Assembly (NCBI GenBank): GCA_045539425.1 | Contig: JAZQFH010000021.1 | Span: 5,313 to 69,312, forward strand | Source: RUG14871 sp045539425 | GTDB lineage: Bacteria; Bacillota_I; Bacilli_A; Erysipelotrichales; Erysipelotrichaceae | DNA length: 64,000 nucleotides | Direction: 5' to 3' | Part shown: positions 40,768-49,014 of the stretch, one piece after another | Position numbering within the stretch: position 1 is the stretch's first letter | How the letters are laid out: each line of letters begins with the position of its first letter | Notes under the pieces: generated by a model | What the model was told of the DNA's origin: nothing | The model's input: only the letters and a program-made list of their open reading frames with translations | Database searches by the model: none | Position numbers and translations under genes: made by a program

Positions 40768-43060
40768 TTTTCATGAATTTCAGCTGGAAGAAGTAAAACA
40801 GGCAGTAAGCTCTTACTGCTCTTTTTCCCTTGGAAAACAGCACATCATGGAGCTTGCGCCATCGAACAATTCGCTTTATCTGAACCGGGAACTCGCCCGT
40901 TTGAAAGAGATGATTGCCTTAGTGGTGCGCTATGGCTCTTTGCCGCTGGGCGGCATCCGCAACATCACCACGCAGCTGAATGCCTCTCTGATGGATGCGA
41001 CGCTGGATGCACAGGAACTCTTATCCGTAGCCCAGCATGCTTACGTGTGTCAGAATGTTGTCAGCTTTATCAATAAGAGCTCTGATCTCTCATTAAGCGA
41101 GATTCATGAACTTTCGGATTCGCTGCGCGTCTATCCGGATCTCTCTGCTGAGATTCAGCGCTGTATCAATGAGAACGGTGAAGTCAATGACTCGGCTTCC
41201 CCGAAACTCAAACAGCTGCGCAGAAGCCTGAAAACGTGCGAGAACAATCTGCACAAGACAGCCCAGGAGTATGTCCGCAACAACTCCTCCAAATTAAGTG
41301 ATACCATTACCACCAGCCGCAATGACAGGGTGGTTGTCTTAGTCAAGAATTCCGAGAAGAACACCGTCAACGGGTTCATCCACGGAGAATCCAATTCCGG
41401 CCAGACCATCTACATGGAGCCGGAATGCCTCTTAACGCTGAATAATGAGCGTCAGAGCATCCAGTATCAGATCCATGAAGAGATCCACCAGATCCTGACC
41501 AATCTTTCCCGGCGTGTCAAGCGCCATGCGGAAGATTATTTAAGAAATCTGTATACGCTCGAGCTTCTGGATTCTTTCAACGCCAGAGCCCTCTGGGCGA
41601 AGGATTATGACGGCTGCGTTGCGACGATCGGCGACACACTGACATTGAAAGGGGCCAGACACCCGCTTTTAGACCAGAAGACGGTGGTTGCCAACAGCTA
41701 CCATATCGATAAGGACAAGCGGATGTTGCTCATCAGCGGGCCGAATACGGGCGGTAAGACGGTCTCTTTAAAGATCATCGGTCTTTTTACCGTATTAACG
41801 TACTGCGGCATGGCCTTAAGCTGTGAAGAAGCCACGATCCCGCTTTTTGATGAGATCTTTGTGGATATCGGAGATGAGCAGAGCATTCTGCAGAATCTTT
41901 CCACATTCTCCTCACATATGAACCGCCTGGCGGATATCTGCAATAAGGTTACGAAGAACTCTTTAGTCATTCTGGATGAGCCGGGCAACGGCACCGATCC
42001 GAATGAAGGGGAATGCCTCGCGATGGCGATATTGGATCATCTGCGTGCCGTCGGCTGCTTCTCAGCCGTCACAACGCACTTCTCCAAACTGAAGACGTAT
42101 GGCAAGCGCTATCCGGAGATCCAGGTGGCCAGCGTGGAATTCAACCAGGAGGAATTAAAGCCGACCTACCGCTTCGTGGAAGGGGTCACGGGTCAGTCCA
42201 ATGCTCTTGAGATTGCCCGCCGGCTCGGCTTAAGCGATTCCATCCTGGACAGGGCGAAGCAGCTGCGCGTCAGCTACCGGACTAGAGAAGAAGCTTTACT
42301 GGAACAGCTGGAAGTATCTCTTGCGGAAAGCAGAAGACACGAGGATCTTTTAAAGCAGAAGGAAAAGGAACTCGAAAGCGAACAGAAAGCCTTACAGAAA
42401 GAGCTGAATACCTACCAGACACAGAAAGACAGGTTACTGGACACGGCGAAGAAGGAAGCCGATGAATATCTGCAGGAAGCGCAGAAAGAAGCGGATCAGC
42501 TGTTAAAACTCTTACGTGAAAGCCAGACGGTGCACGAAGCCATCAAGCTGAAACATACGCTTGACGTCAAGGCAAATGCCGAGGAAGAAGAGGAAGAAGC
42601 GGAGGATCACGAATTCAAGGTGAACGATTACGTTTCCATCCGTAATTCCAATCAGCGCGGCGTGATCGAATCCCTGCAGAAAAATAAGGCGGTTGTCAAT
42701 GTCAACGGCCTGCGCATGACGGTTTCACTAAACAATCTTTCCTATTTGAAAGAGAAACCGCAGCAGAAGAAGGAAAAGAGCCACGTTTCCGTGAAGAAGC
42801 CCGGCAGCATGCCGCTGGAGCTGAATCTGATCGGTTATCGCGTGGATGAGGCTTTACCGATTCTGGATAAATACATTGATGATGCGATCCTTCTAAAGGC
42901 ACCGTTCTTACGGGTGATCCACGGGTTTGGAACCGGGGCACTGCGCAAGGGCATCTGGACGCATTTAAAGAATAACCCGTTTATTGAAGAGATGCGCTAC
43001 GGCGGCGAGAGTGAAGGCGGCAGCGGCGCAACGATTCTGACATTTAAAAAGAAGAAATGA
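40757..43060 (+). CDS. mutS2: MutS2 (ribosome-rescue / recombination ATPase)
   Basis: A 767-residue MutS2. The ATPase core has Walker A ISGPNTGGKTVSLKIIGL (near residue 326), VFVDIGDEQSILQNLSTFSSHM and LVILDEPGNGTDPNEGECLAMAIL. A coiled-coil clamp of about 150 residues follows, then a KOW-like segment and the C-terminal Smr nuclease domain (LNLIGYRVDEALPIL, VIHGFGTGALRKGIW). There is no MutS mismatch domain. MutS2 splits collided ribosomes or limits recombination in Firmicutes. The start is the ATG at 40757, inside the end of cvpA; the longer frame from 40694 has no support. Confidence 0.93.
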   Translation: MANDFHEFQLEEVKQAVSSYCSFSLGKQHIMELAPSNNSLYLNRELARLKEMIALVVRYGSLPLGGIRNITTQLNASLMDATLDAQELLSVAQHAYVCQNVVSFINKSSDLSLSEIHELSDSLRVYPDLSAEIQRCINENGEVNDSASPKLKQLRRSLKTCENNLHKTAQEYVRNNSSKLSDTITTSRNDRVVVLVKNSEKNTVNGFIHGESNSGQTIYMEPECLLTLNNERQSIQYQIHEEIHQILTNLSRRVKRHAEDYLRNLYTLELLDSFNARALWAKDYDGCVATIGDTLTLKGARHPLLDQKTVVANSYHIDKDKRMLLISGPNTGGKTVSLKIIGLFTVLTYCGMALSCEEATIPLFDEIFVDIGDEQSILQNLSTFSSHMNRLADICNKVTKNSLVILDEPGNGTDPNEGECLAMAILDHLRAVGCFSAVTTHFSKLKTYGKRYPEIQVASVEFNQEELKPTYRFVEGVTGQSNALEIARRLGLSDSILDRAKQLRVSYRTREEALLEQLEVSLAESRRHEDLLKQKEKELESEQKALQKELNTYQTQKDRLLDTAKKEADEYLQEAQKEADQLLKLLRESQTVHEAIKLKHTLDVKANAEEEEEEAEDHEFKVNDYVSIRNSNQRGVIESLQKNKAVVNVNGLRMTVSLNNLSYLKEKPQQKKEKSHVSVKKPGSMPLELNLIGYRVDEALPILDKYIDDAILLKAPFLRVIHGFGTGALRKGIWTHLKNNPFIEEMRYGGESEGGSGATILTFKKKK

Positions 43061-44820
43061 ACAGAGAATACCTGGAAGCGAAACTGAGTGCTTTGCCGGA
43101 GGAACCGGGCTCATACCAGATGAAGGATAAGAGCGGGACCATCATCTATGTCGGCAAGGCCAAAAACCTGAAGAACAGAGTACGGCAGTATTTTACCGGG
43201 TCGCATGACAACAAGACGACCAAGATGGTAAGCAACATTGCCGATTTTGACTATGTCGTCACCAAGACGGAAAAGGAAGCGCTGGTGCTGGAAATCAATC
43301 TGATCAAGCAGTACACCCCGCGCTTCAATATCCAGTTCATGGATGATAAGACCTATCCTTACATCAAGCTGTCTTCCGATGACTTCCCGACACTGAAAAC
43401 GGTGCGGGAGCGCAAAAGGGACCGCATGGCGCACTACTTCGGACCGTATCCGGATGTGACCAGCGCCAAAGAGACGATCACGCTATTGAATCAGATCTAT
43501 CCCTTCCGCAAGTGCAACAAGATGGGAAAGAAGCTCTGCCTCTATTACCATCTCGGCGAATGCCAGGGGCCTTGCGTGGGTCTTGTTTCCAAGGAAGAGT
43601 ATGAAGAGATGACCAGGCGTGCCTTGCGCTTCCTGCGCGGCGACACGCAGGATGTCATTAAGGAACTCAGCGCAAAGCGCGATGAGTTCAGCATGGCACT
43701 GGAGTTTGAAAAGGCGAAAGAGGTGCAGGAAACAATCGACGCCATTAACCGCACCATTGCCAAGCAGCAGGTACAGGTCAATAACAACGCTTCCCAGGAT
43801 GTGTGGAGTTATATCGTGGAGAAGGGATACGTTTCCATTTCCCTGTTACTCATACGGGAAGGGAAGCTGGCCAAGAAAATTTCGCATCTGGATGCTCTGT
43901 ACGATGATGAGCCGATGGATATGGTCATCAGCTATATGGCACTCTACTATGAGAGCCACGAGATTCCAAAGGAGATCCTCATACCGCAGGACTTTGATAC
44001 ATCCTCATTAAAAGATGAAGTGGAAGAGCGCATCTTCCGCCCGCAGAAGGGACATAAGGATAAGCTTCTGGAAATGGCGGAGATGAATGCGAAGGAGTAT
44101 CTGAACCGCCACTTCACGGTAGTAAACAAGATGGATGAAGACGGGGAAGCCGCCATGAACGAACTCAATGAGATCGTCGGCAAACCGGTCCACCGCATCG
44201 AACTGTTCGATAACAGCCATATCAGCGGCAGCAATGCGGTCGCCGGCATGGTGGTATACAAAGACGGCAAACCTTCGAAAAAGGATTACCGCAAATACAA
44301 CGTGCATAACGGAGCGGATGATCTCAGCAACATGCGCGAAGTCATCTACCGCCGATACTTCCGCGTCTTAAAGGATCAGCTGGAGCGGCCGGATTTACTG
44401 ATCGTCGACGGCGGCGATCTGCAGATCCAGGTGGCAAAGGAGATTCTGGACTCGCTGTATATGAGTGATACGATTTCCATCTACGGCTTAGTGAAGGATG
44501 ACAACCACGACACCAGCGATTTAATGGACTCTGACGGCAACCGCCTCCATCTGCGCAAGGATTCGCCATTATTCTATCTGTTGACCCGGATGCAGGATGA
44601 GGTGCACCGCTTTGCGATTACCTATCACCGTGAAAAGCGCTCCAAGAGTCAGGTGGCAAGTGCATTACTCGAGATTGAAGGCATCGGGGAGACAAGAAGA
44701 AAACTGTTATTAAAGAAGTTCGGCTCTTTCGCCAGAATCAAAGAGGCAACTCTCGAGGAACTCTCTGAGGTCATTCCGAAAGATGTCGCGCAAAAGGTTT
44801 ATCAAACCTTCCATTCGTGA
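43057..44820 (+). CDS. uvrC: UvrABC excision nuclease subunit C
   Basis: A 587-residue nuclease that makes both incisions around DNA damage. The N-terminal GIY-YIG domain reads PGSYQMKDKSGTIIYVGKAKNLKNRVRQYF; then a Cys cluster (CNKMGKKLCLYYHLGECQGPC), a UVR domain, and the RNase H-like endonuclease with RIELFDNSHISGSNAVAGMVVYKDGKPSKKDYRKY. A helix-hairpin-helix pair ends the protein (IEGIGETRRKLLLKKFGSFARIKEAT). It overlaps mutS2 by 4 bp. Confidence 0.95.
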   Translation: MNREYLEAKLSALPEEPGSYQMKDKSGTIIYVGKAKNLKNRVRQYFTGSHDNKTTKMVSNIADFDYVVTKTEKEALVLEINLIKQYTPRFNIQFMDDKTYPYIKLSSDDFPTLKTVRERKRDRMAHYFGPYPDVTSAKETITLLNQIYPFRKCNKMGKKLCLYYHLGECQGPCVGLVSKEEYEEMTRRALRFLRGDTQDVIKELSAKRDEFSMALEFEKAKEVQETIDAINRTIAKQQVQVNNNASQDVWSYIVEKGYVSISLLLIREGKLAKKISHLDALYDDEPMDMVISYMALYYESHEIPKEILIPQDFDTSSLKDEVEERIFRPQKGHKDKLLEMAEMNAKEYLNRHFTVVNKMDEDGEAAMNELNEIVGKPVHRIELFDNSHISGSNAVAGMVVYKDGKPSKKDYRKYNVHNGADDLSNMREVIYRRYFRVLKDQLERPDLLIVDGGDLQIQVAKEILDSLYMSDTISIYGLVKDDNHDTSDLMDSDGNRLHLRKDSPLFYLLTRMQDEVHRFAITYHREKRSKSQVASALLEIEGIGETRRKLLLKKFGSFARIKEATLEELSEVIPKDVAQKVYQTFHS

Positions 44821-44845
44821 TAAAATAAACCATTGAGTAAAGGCC

Positions 44846-45736
44846 ATGAAAGAAAAGAGGATCCTGTTCATCCTGTGCGTCTTACTGATCGCACTGATCT
44901 GTTTTGTCCACATGAATCGTTCTTACGATCCTTTAAGCAGGTATCCGTATACGCTGACACCTGCCCAGCACGACACGATTGTGAAGAAACTGGACGATGA
45001 GGCGGTGGAATACATCATTGAGTATGCCATTCAGCCGGAGTATTTCATGGACTATATCAACTGCAACCGCTTTACGATCTACCGCATCATGGAGTATAAC
45101 AACATCCATGCCAATGTTCCGTCATTGACCAATCAGCAGGTCGTGGATTACTACCACACGATGGAACGTCTGTGGGGAGCAGATGTCCATGCGGAACTCA
45201 AGGACAGCTATTATGTCCATGAGATTCTGGACTACTACCGTGATTATCCGGATGCTCCGACACTCATCAAGGATGCGGCAAACTATGAAACGTATGTGGA
45301 TGCAGCGCATCCGGTCGGCTACTATGTTCCGAAGGATCTCGTCATGCTGGAAACAGGGTATGGCGAACCAATCGAACTGAGATCGGAAGCAGCTGCGGAA
45401 CTGGATAGGATGTTACGGGCGATGGAAGCGGATGAGAGCGTAACGGATCTGGACGGATTCAGGATCCTGCAGGGATATCTTTCCTTCCAGACATTATATG
45501 AAATGAATCAGGAGAACCGGCCGGGAACCATTGATTACCAGCTCGGGCTTTCCTTTGTCTTTGACATGGAGAACGGATTATCCGACTCCAAGGTCTATTA
45601 CTGGATGCTGGCACATGCCTATGAATACGGCTTTGCCCAGTACAGTAAGGAAGAACCGTATCACTTCCGCTATTGCGGCGTGGAGATGGCAACACGGGTA
45701 CACAGAGCCTTAAAAACTTTCAGGGAATCGGTATGA
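44846..45736 (+). CDS. M15/VanY-type D-Ala-D-Ala carboxypeptidase homologue, probably inactive
   Basis: A 296-residue protein with an N-terminal membrane anchor (KRILFILCVLLIALICFVHM). The C-terminal domain aligns by motif with VanY/DdcY peptidases: FRILQGYLSFQTLYEMNQ, RPGTIDYQLGLSFVFD, YYWMLAHAYEYGFAQYSKEEPYHFRYCG. The family needs a zinc His in S-x-H-x2-G-x-A-x-D; here that position is Tyr (near residue 231). GYRS is also GYLS. The second zinc motif E-x-x-H (EPYH near 270) remains. It is probably a wall-binding pseudo-enzyme. It overlaps murI by 4 bp, so a link to peptidoglycan is likely. Confidence 0.75.
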   Translation: MKEKRILFILCVLLIALICFVHMNRSYDPLSRYPYTLTPAQHDTIVKKLDDEAVEYIIEYAIQPEYFMDYINCNRFTIYRIMEYNNIHANVPSLTNQQVVDYYHTMERLWGADVHAELKDSYYVHEILDYYRDYPDAPTLIKDAANYETYVDAAHPVGYYVPKDLVMLETGYGEPIELRSEAAAELDRMLRAMEADESVTDLDGFRILQGYLSFQTLYEMNQENRPGTIDYQLGLSFVFDMENGLSDSKVYYWMLAHAYEYGFAQYSKEEPYHFRYCGVEMATRVHRALKTFRESV

Positions 45737-46470
45737 GCAGAATTGGAATCTTTGACTCCGGACTCGGAGGCTACCATATTTATCACAGTATCAAAGAGGC
45801 GTATCCGAAACAGGATATCGTCTTTTTCGCTGATCAGGCCAATGTTCCTTACGGCAACAAGAGCAAAGAGGAACTGCAGCAGATCTTTGCGCAGAACATG
45901 CGCTTTTTCCGCTCGCAGAAAATCCGCACGGTCATCATCGGCTGCAATACGATGAGCTCCATGCATCCGCAGGTGGAAGGGATGCGCTTAGTCAACATCA
46001 TCGATGTGACCGCCAAAGAAGTCCATGCGAAAAAACTTCTTGTTCTGGCAACCTGCTTTACGGCCAACAGCCATGCCTACCGCGACGCTTTGCCGTCATC
46101 CGAAGTCATTGAGATCGGCTTTGAGAATCTGGCAAGGCTGATTGAAGAAGGGGCAAGTGATGAAGCAATTTACGAAGAGATTGATTCAAAGCTCTCTGCC
46201 TATAAGGGCAGCCATATCCCGGCACTTTTGGCCTGTACGCATTATCCGCTGGTGAAAGACATCATTGAGGATTACCTGCAGGCGGAGACCTACGATTCGG
46301 CCAATGCCGTTATAAAAGAAAAGATTTATACGGAGGGTGAGGGGACTTCAGTGTTCTTCGCTTCCGGAGATACAGAGAAATTTGATGAAAAAGTGGAACG
46401 CATTTTTAAAGAGCATATTCAGAGCGAGAGAGTCAGAGGAGAAGCAGATGTACTTTGTTGTAACAAGTGA
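45733..46470 (+). CDS. murI: Glutamate racemase
   Basis: A 245-residue racemase making D-glutamate for peptidoglycan. The first catalytic Cys is in IIGCNTMSS and the second in ALLACTHYPLVKDII; the N-terminal IGIFDSGLGG and YVFFADQANVPYGNKS-type block (DIVFFADQANVPYGNKS) are conserved. It is slightly shorter than the usual 260-270. I took the ATG at 45733, which overlaps the preceding stop codon (ATGA). The next gene overlaps by 23 bp. Confidence 0.92.
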   Translation: MSRIGIFDSGLGGYHIYHSIKEAYPKQDIVFFADQANVPYGNKSKEELQQIFAQNMRFFRSQKIRTVIIGCNTMSSMHPQVEGMRLVNIIDVTAKEVHAKKLLVLATCFTANSHAYRDALPSSEVIEIGFENLARLIEEGASDEAIYEEIDSKLSAYKGSHIPALLACTHYPLVKDIIEDYLQAETYDSANAVIKEKIYTEGEGTSVFFASGDTEKFDEKVERIFKEHIQSERVRGEADVLCCNK

Positions 46471-46918
46471 TAATCACGGAAACAGTGAAGTATTAAAAAA
46501 GATCCGCAAGCGTCATCCCGATGCAGTCGCCTATCTGCACTGCGGAGACTCCGAGCTTCCTTTAGAAGAGATGGACGGCTGGGCGAGTGTACGCGGTAAT
46601 ACTGACTACTATCCGGGATATGAGAATCAGCGCGTTGTAAAGATCAACGATTCCCTCAGCGTCTTTCTGATTCACTCCAACCGCCAGTCGTTTGAGAGAC
46701 TAAAGAATCTGACGCGTTTAGCAAAAGAAAACAACTGTCAGATCGTCTGTTACGGGCATACCCATGTCTTTGCGGTGGATGAGAAGGACGGGATCACGCT
46801 GATTAATCCGGGCTCTCTCTTTTATAACCGCGACCGCTCACCGATCAGCTATGCACTCGTGTATTTCAGTGAGTTCAGTAACGCGGTCACGGTAAAAAGA
46901 ATGGAAGTGGGAAAGTGA
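46448..46918 (+). CDS. YfcE/MJ0936-type metallophosphoesterase
   Basis: A 156-residue calcineurin-like phosphodiesterase. The metal motifs are all there: VTSDNHGN (variant of DxHG), LHCGDSE (GD), VRGNTDYY (GN), FLIHSN (H) and CYGHTHVF (GHTH). Family members hydrolyse phosphodiesters; the physiological substrate is unknown. Start at the ATG at 46448 with SD AGAGGAGAAG; it overlaps murI by 23 bp. In many Firmicutes the gene lies next to murI and rph/ham1. Confidence 0.88.
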   Translation: MYFVVTSDNHGNSEVLKKIRKRHPDAVAYLHCGDSELPLEEMDGWASVRGNTDYYPGYENQRVVKINDSLSVFLIHSNRQSFERLKNLTRLAKENNCQIVCYGHTHVFAVDEKDGITLINPGSLFYNRDRSPISYALVYFSEFSNAVTVKRMEVGK

Positions 46919-47448
46919 AGTTATTTTCGAAACTGGACGCAAAATACGGCGACAGCGGTGTATGGCAGTTTATAAAGTTCAATCTGATCAGCTGTACGGT
47001 ATCGCTGCTTCAGTTTGCCCTTGCCAATCTCCTGCCGCTTTTTTTTGACGGTCTGCGTGCACCCTTACCCGTCTTTTTAAGGGGAATTTTCTCAAAGGAA
47101 GTGCTGAATTTAGAGGAAGGCATCTACGTGATCAACGGTGTGGTCAGCTGGGGCTATGTGCTCCCGTTTTTCCTCTCCAATCTGATTGCGAATATCTACG
47201 GCTATTTCATTAACCGTACCACCACCTTCCGCTCCACAAGCAAGCCGTACTCCTTACCGGTTTACTTTATTGTCTTAATTCTTTTGATTCTCTTTACCAC
47301 ATGGGTGCAGGGAATCCTGAACAGTTATTTTGTCTCGCTTGGCTGGAAGACGCTCAGCAGGACCTTAGCGGCATCGTGTGCCGGATGGATCCAGCTCTTT
47401 GTACTCTTCCCGCTGGAAAAATTTGTATTATTCGAAAAAGAGGACTAA
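46915..47448 (+). CDS. GtrA-like membrane protein
   Basis: A 177-residue membrane protein with four hydrophobic segments: FIKFNLISCTVSLLQFALANLLPLFF, INGVVSWGYVLPFFLSNLIANIYGYFINRTTTF, LPVYFIVLILLILFTTWV, and one near the end. The pattern of FIKFNLIS early and NIYGYFINRTTTF in the middle fits GtrA proteins, which help move polyprenyl-linked sugars or teichoic-acid precursors across the membrane. The following gene is a glycosyltransferase, which fits that role. It overlaps the phosphodiesterase gene by 4 bp. Confidence 0.7.
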   Translation: MKLFSKLDAKYGDSGVWQFIKFNLISCTVSLLQFALANLLPLFFDGLRAPLPVFLRGIFSKEVLNLEEGIYVINGVVSWGYVLPFFLSNLIANIYGYFINRTTTFRSTSKPYSLPVYFIVLILLILFTTWVQGILNSYFVSLGWKTLSRTLAASCAGWIQLFVLFPLEKFVLFEKED

Positions 47449-47451
47449 GTT

Positions 47452-48762
47452 ATGAAAACAGTCACAGTCATTGTACCGGTCTATAATGCCGAAAAGGGGC
47501 TCTCCCGCTGTATTGAATCCATTCTGTCACAGGATTACCGTGAGATTGAGCTGCTTCTGATCAATGACGGAAGCAAGGACTCCTCAAAGGAGATTATGGA
47601 TTCCTATGCGGTAAAAGACAGCCGCGTACGCTGCATTCATAAAGAGAACGAAGGCGTCTCCGCCACGCGCAACCGTGGCATAGAGGAGGCAAAAGGGGAT
47701 TACATCCAGTTTGTGGATGCCGATGATTTCCTGCCGTATGAGTCAATCAAGCTATTGGTACGCCAGATGGAAGATGATGAGACGGATTTAGTTGTCGGAG
47801 ACTTTTACCGCGTGGTCAATGACACCGTCACAAAGAAGGGCTCCATTGCCAAGGGAGGAATCTATGAGACGCGCGAATATGCGGATAAGATGTTACTGAC
47901 GCCGGCCGACTTCTACTACGGTGTCTTATGGAACAAGCTCTACCGCAGGGATCTGATTGAGAAGTATCACATCCGCATGGATGAGAAGATCAGCTATTCC
48001 GAAGACATGATCTTCAATCTGGAATATCTGCTCCATGTACAGACAATCAGCATCCTGAAAGTGCCGGTCTACTACTACGTCAAAACGGAAGGCTCCTTAG
48101 TCGATCAGAACATGTCGCTTTCCAGCATCATCAAGATGAAGAGCAGCGTCATCGGCTACTACAACAACTTCTATAAACATATTCTGGATGAGGATGACTA
48201 CGAAGAGAGACGCCCGATCATCTACGGCTATCTCTTATCCTTCTCCACAGACGGCTTCTCCGTCCCGATTCTTTCCGACAGCAAGCCTCTGGGCAAGGAG
48301 CGGGGGTATCTGCCGGAAGAGAGCACGGAGCTTTCCTCTTCCTTTATCTCCTACAGCTATCTTTCCTCAACCCTGACGGGGAGGTATCTGAATACGCTTG
48401 CCAGCAAGTATGCGCTGGACTTAAGGCAGATGAAGATCCTTTATCTTCTTTATTTGAAGAATGCCGCAACCACGGTGGAAGACTTGGCAGCGTATCTTTC
48501 CGAAGGGAAGATGGATGTGCTCTTAGCCGTTCCAAAGCTGCTCAGCAGCCGCTACATCAAGCTGGAAGTGGAGAATCTTTTAGAGGAAAACGGGACCCGC
48601 TATTCTCTGATAAAAGAGAATGAAGAGCTCTTACGGGACTTAAGGGCAGTCGGTGAGGATTATGCCTCCGTCGCCTTTGAAGGCTTTTCTGAGGAAGAAA
48701 AAGAAGCGTACCAGAGGGCAGAGAAAAAGATTGCGGAAAACTTGAGAAATGCACTGAAATAG
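47452..48762 (+). CDS. Family 2 glycosyltransferase fused to a MarR-like winged-helix domain
   Basis: A 436-residue fusion. Residues 1-240 are a GT-A glycosyltransferase: VTVIVPVYNAEKGLSRCIESIL, EIELLLINDGSKDSS, NEGVSATRNRGIEEAKGDYIQFVDADDF (DxD-like VDADD). From about residue 295 the sequence switches to a MarR-type fold: FISYSYLSSTLTGRYLNTLA, LDLRQMKILYLLYLKNAATTVEDLAAYL, LLAVPKLLSSRYIKL, YSLIKENEELL and FSEEEKEAYQRAEKKI, in the order of a MarR dimer helix, HTH, wing and C-terminal helix. No frameshift is visible at the join. Likely a polysaccharide or teichoic-acid transferase; the meaning of the DNA-binding-like tail is unknown. Confidence 0.8.
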   Translation: MKTVTVIVPVYNAEKGLSRCIESILSQDYREIELLLINDGSKDSSKEIMDSYAVKDSRVRCIHKENEGVSATRNRGIEEAKGDYIQFVDADDFLPYESIKLLVRQMEDDETDLVVGDFYRVVNDTVTKKGSIAKGGIYETREYADKMLLTPADFYYGVLWNKLYRRDLIEKYHIRMDEKISYSEDMIFNLEYLLHVQTISILKVPVYYYVKTEGSLVDQNMSLSSIIKMKSSVIGYYNNFYKHILDEDDYEERRPIIYGYLLSFSTDGFSVPILSDSKPLGKERGYLPEESTELSSSFISYSYLSSTLTGRYLNTLASKYALDLRQMKILYLLYLKNAATTVEDLAAYLSEGKMDVLLAVPKLLSSRYIKLEVENLLEENGTRYSLIKENEELLRDLRAVGEDYASVAFEGFSEEEKEAYQRAEKKIAENLRNALK

Positions 48763-48784
48763 AGACGAAAGTCTCTATTTTTAT
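48758..48784 (+). terminator. Terminator of the uvrC-to-glycosyltransferase operon
   Basis: ATAGAGAC, GAAA loop, GTCTCTAT, TTTTAT. The stop codon TAG lies in the stem. Confidence 0.88.
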
Positions 48785-48794
48785 ATGGGAAAAT

Positions 48795-48827
48795 AACAGA
48801 AAAGGGGACCGGTTTTACCCGGTCCCC
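48795..48827 (-). terminator. Terminator of the tRNA-Arg gene (minus strand)
   Basis: On the minus strand: GGGGACCGG, GTAAAA loop, CCGGTCCCC, then TTTTCTGTTATTTT. Nine perfect base pairs. Confidence 0.9.
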
Positions 48828-48841
48828 TGCTAGATACAAGA

Positions 48842-48918
48842 TGGCGTCCACGGAGGGACTCGAACCCGCGACCCTGCGCTTAGAAGGCGCATGCTCTATC
48901 CAGCTGAGCTACGTAGAC
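48842..48918 (-). tRNA. tRNA-Arg (anticodon UCU)
   Basis: A complete cloverleaf on the minus strand. The acceptor GTCTACG pairs with CGTGGAC (one G-U). The D loop is GCTCAGCTGGATAGAGC, the anticodon loop is CTTCTAA with anticodon TCT, and the T loop is GGTTCGAGTCC. CCA is encoded. It reads AGA codons, which are used more in the AT-rich segment than elsewhere in the window. Confidence 0.96.
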
Positions 48919-48985
48919 ACATTGCTCAATTATATTATCATTATTAAATCGATAATTCAAGGTTATTTTAAAAAAAAGGGGAGTT

Positions 48986-48994
48986 TGCTATAAT
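48986..48994 (+). promoter_or_regulatory. Extended -10 promoter of lepA
   Basis: TGC-TATAAT (TATAAT at 48989-48994), 21 bp before the start codon with SD TCAGGAGA between. The -35 region is AT-rich and poor, as is usual with a TGn extension. Confidence 0.7.
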
Positions 48995-49014
48995 ATACAA
49001 GTCAGGAGAAAACC

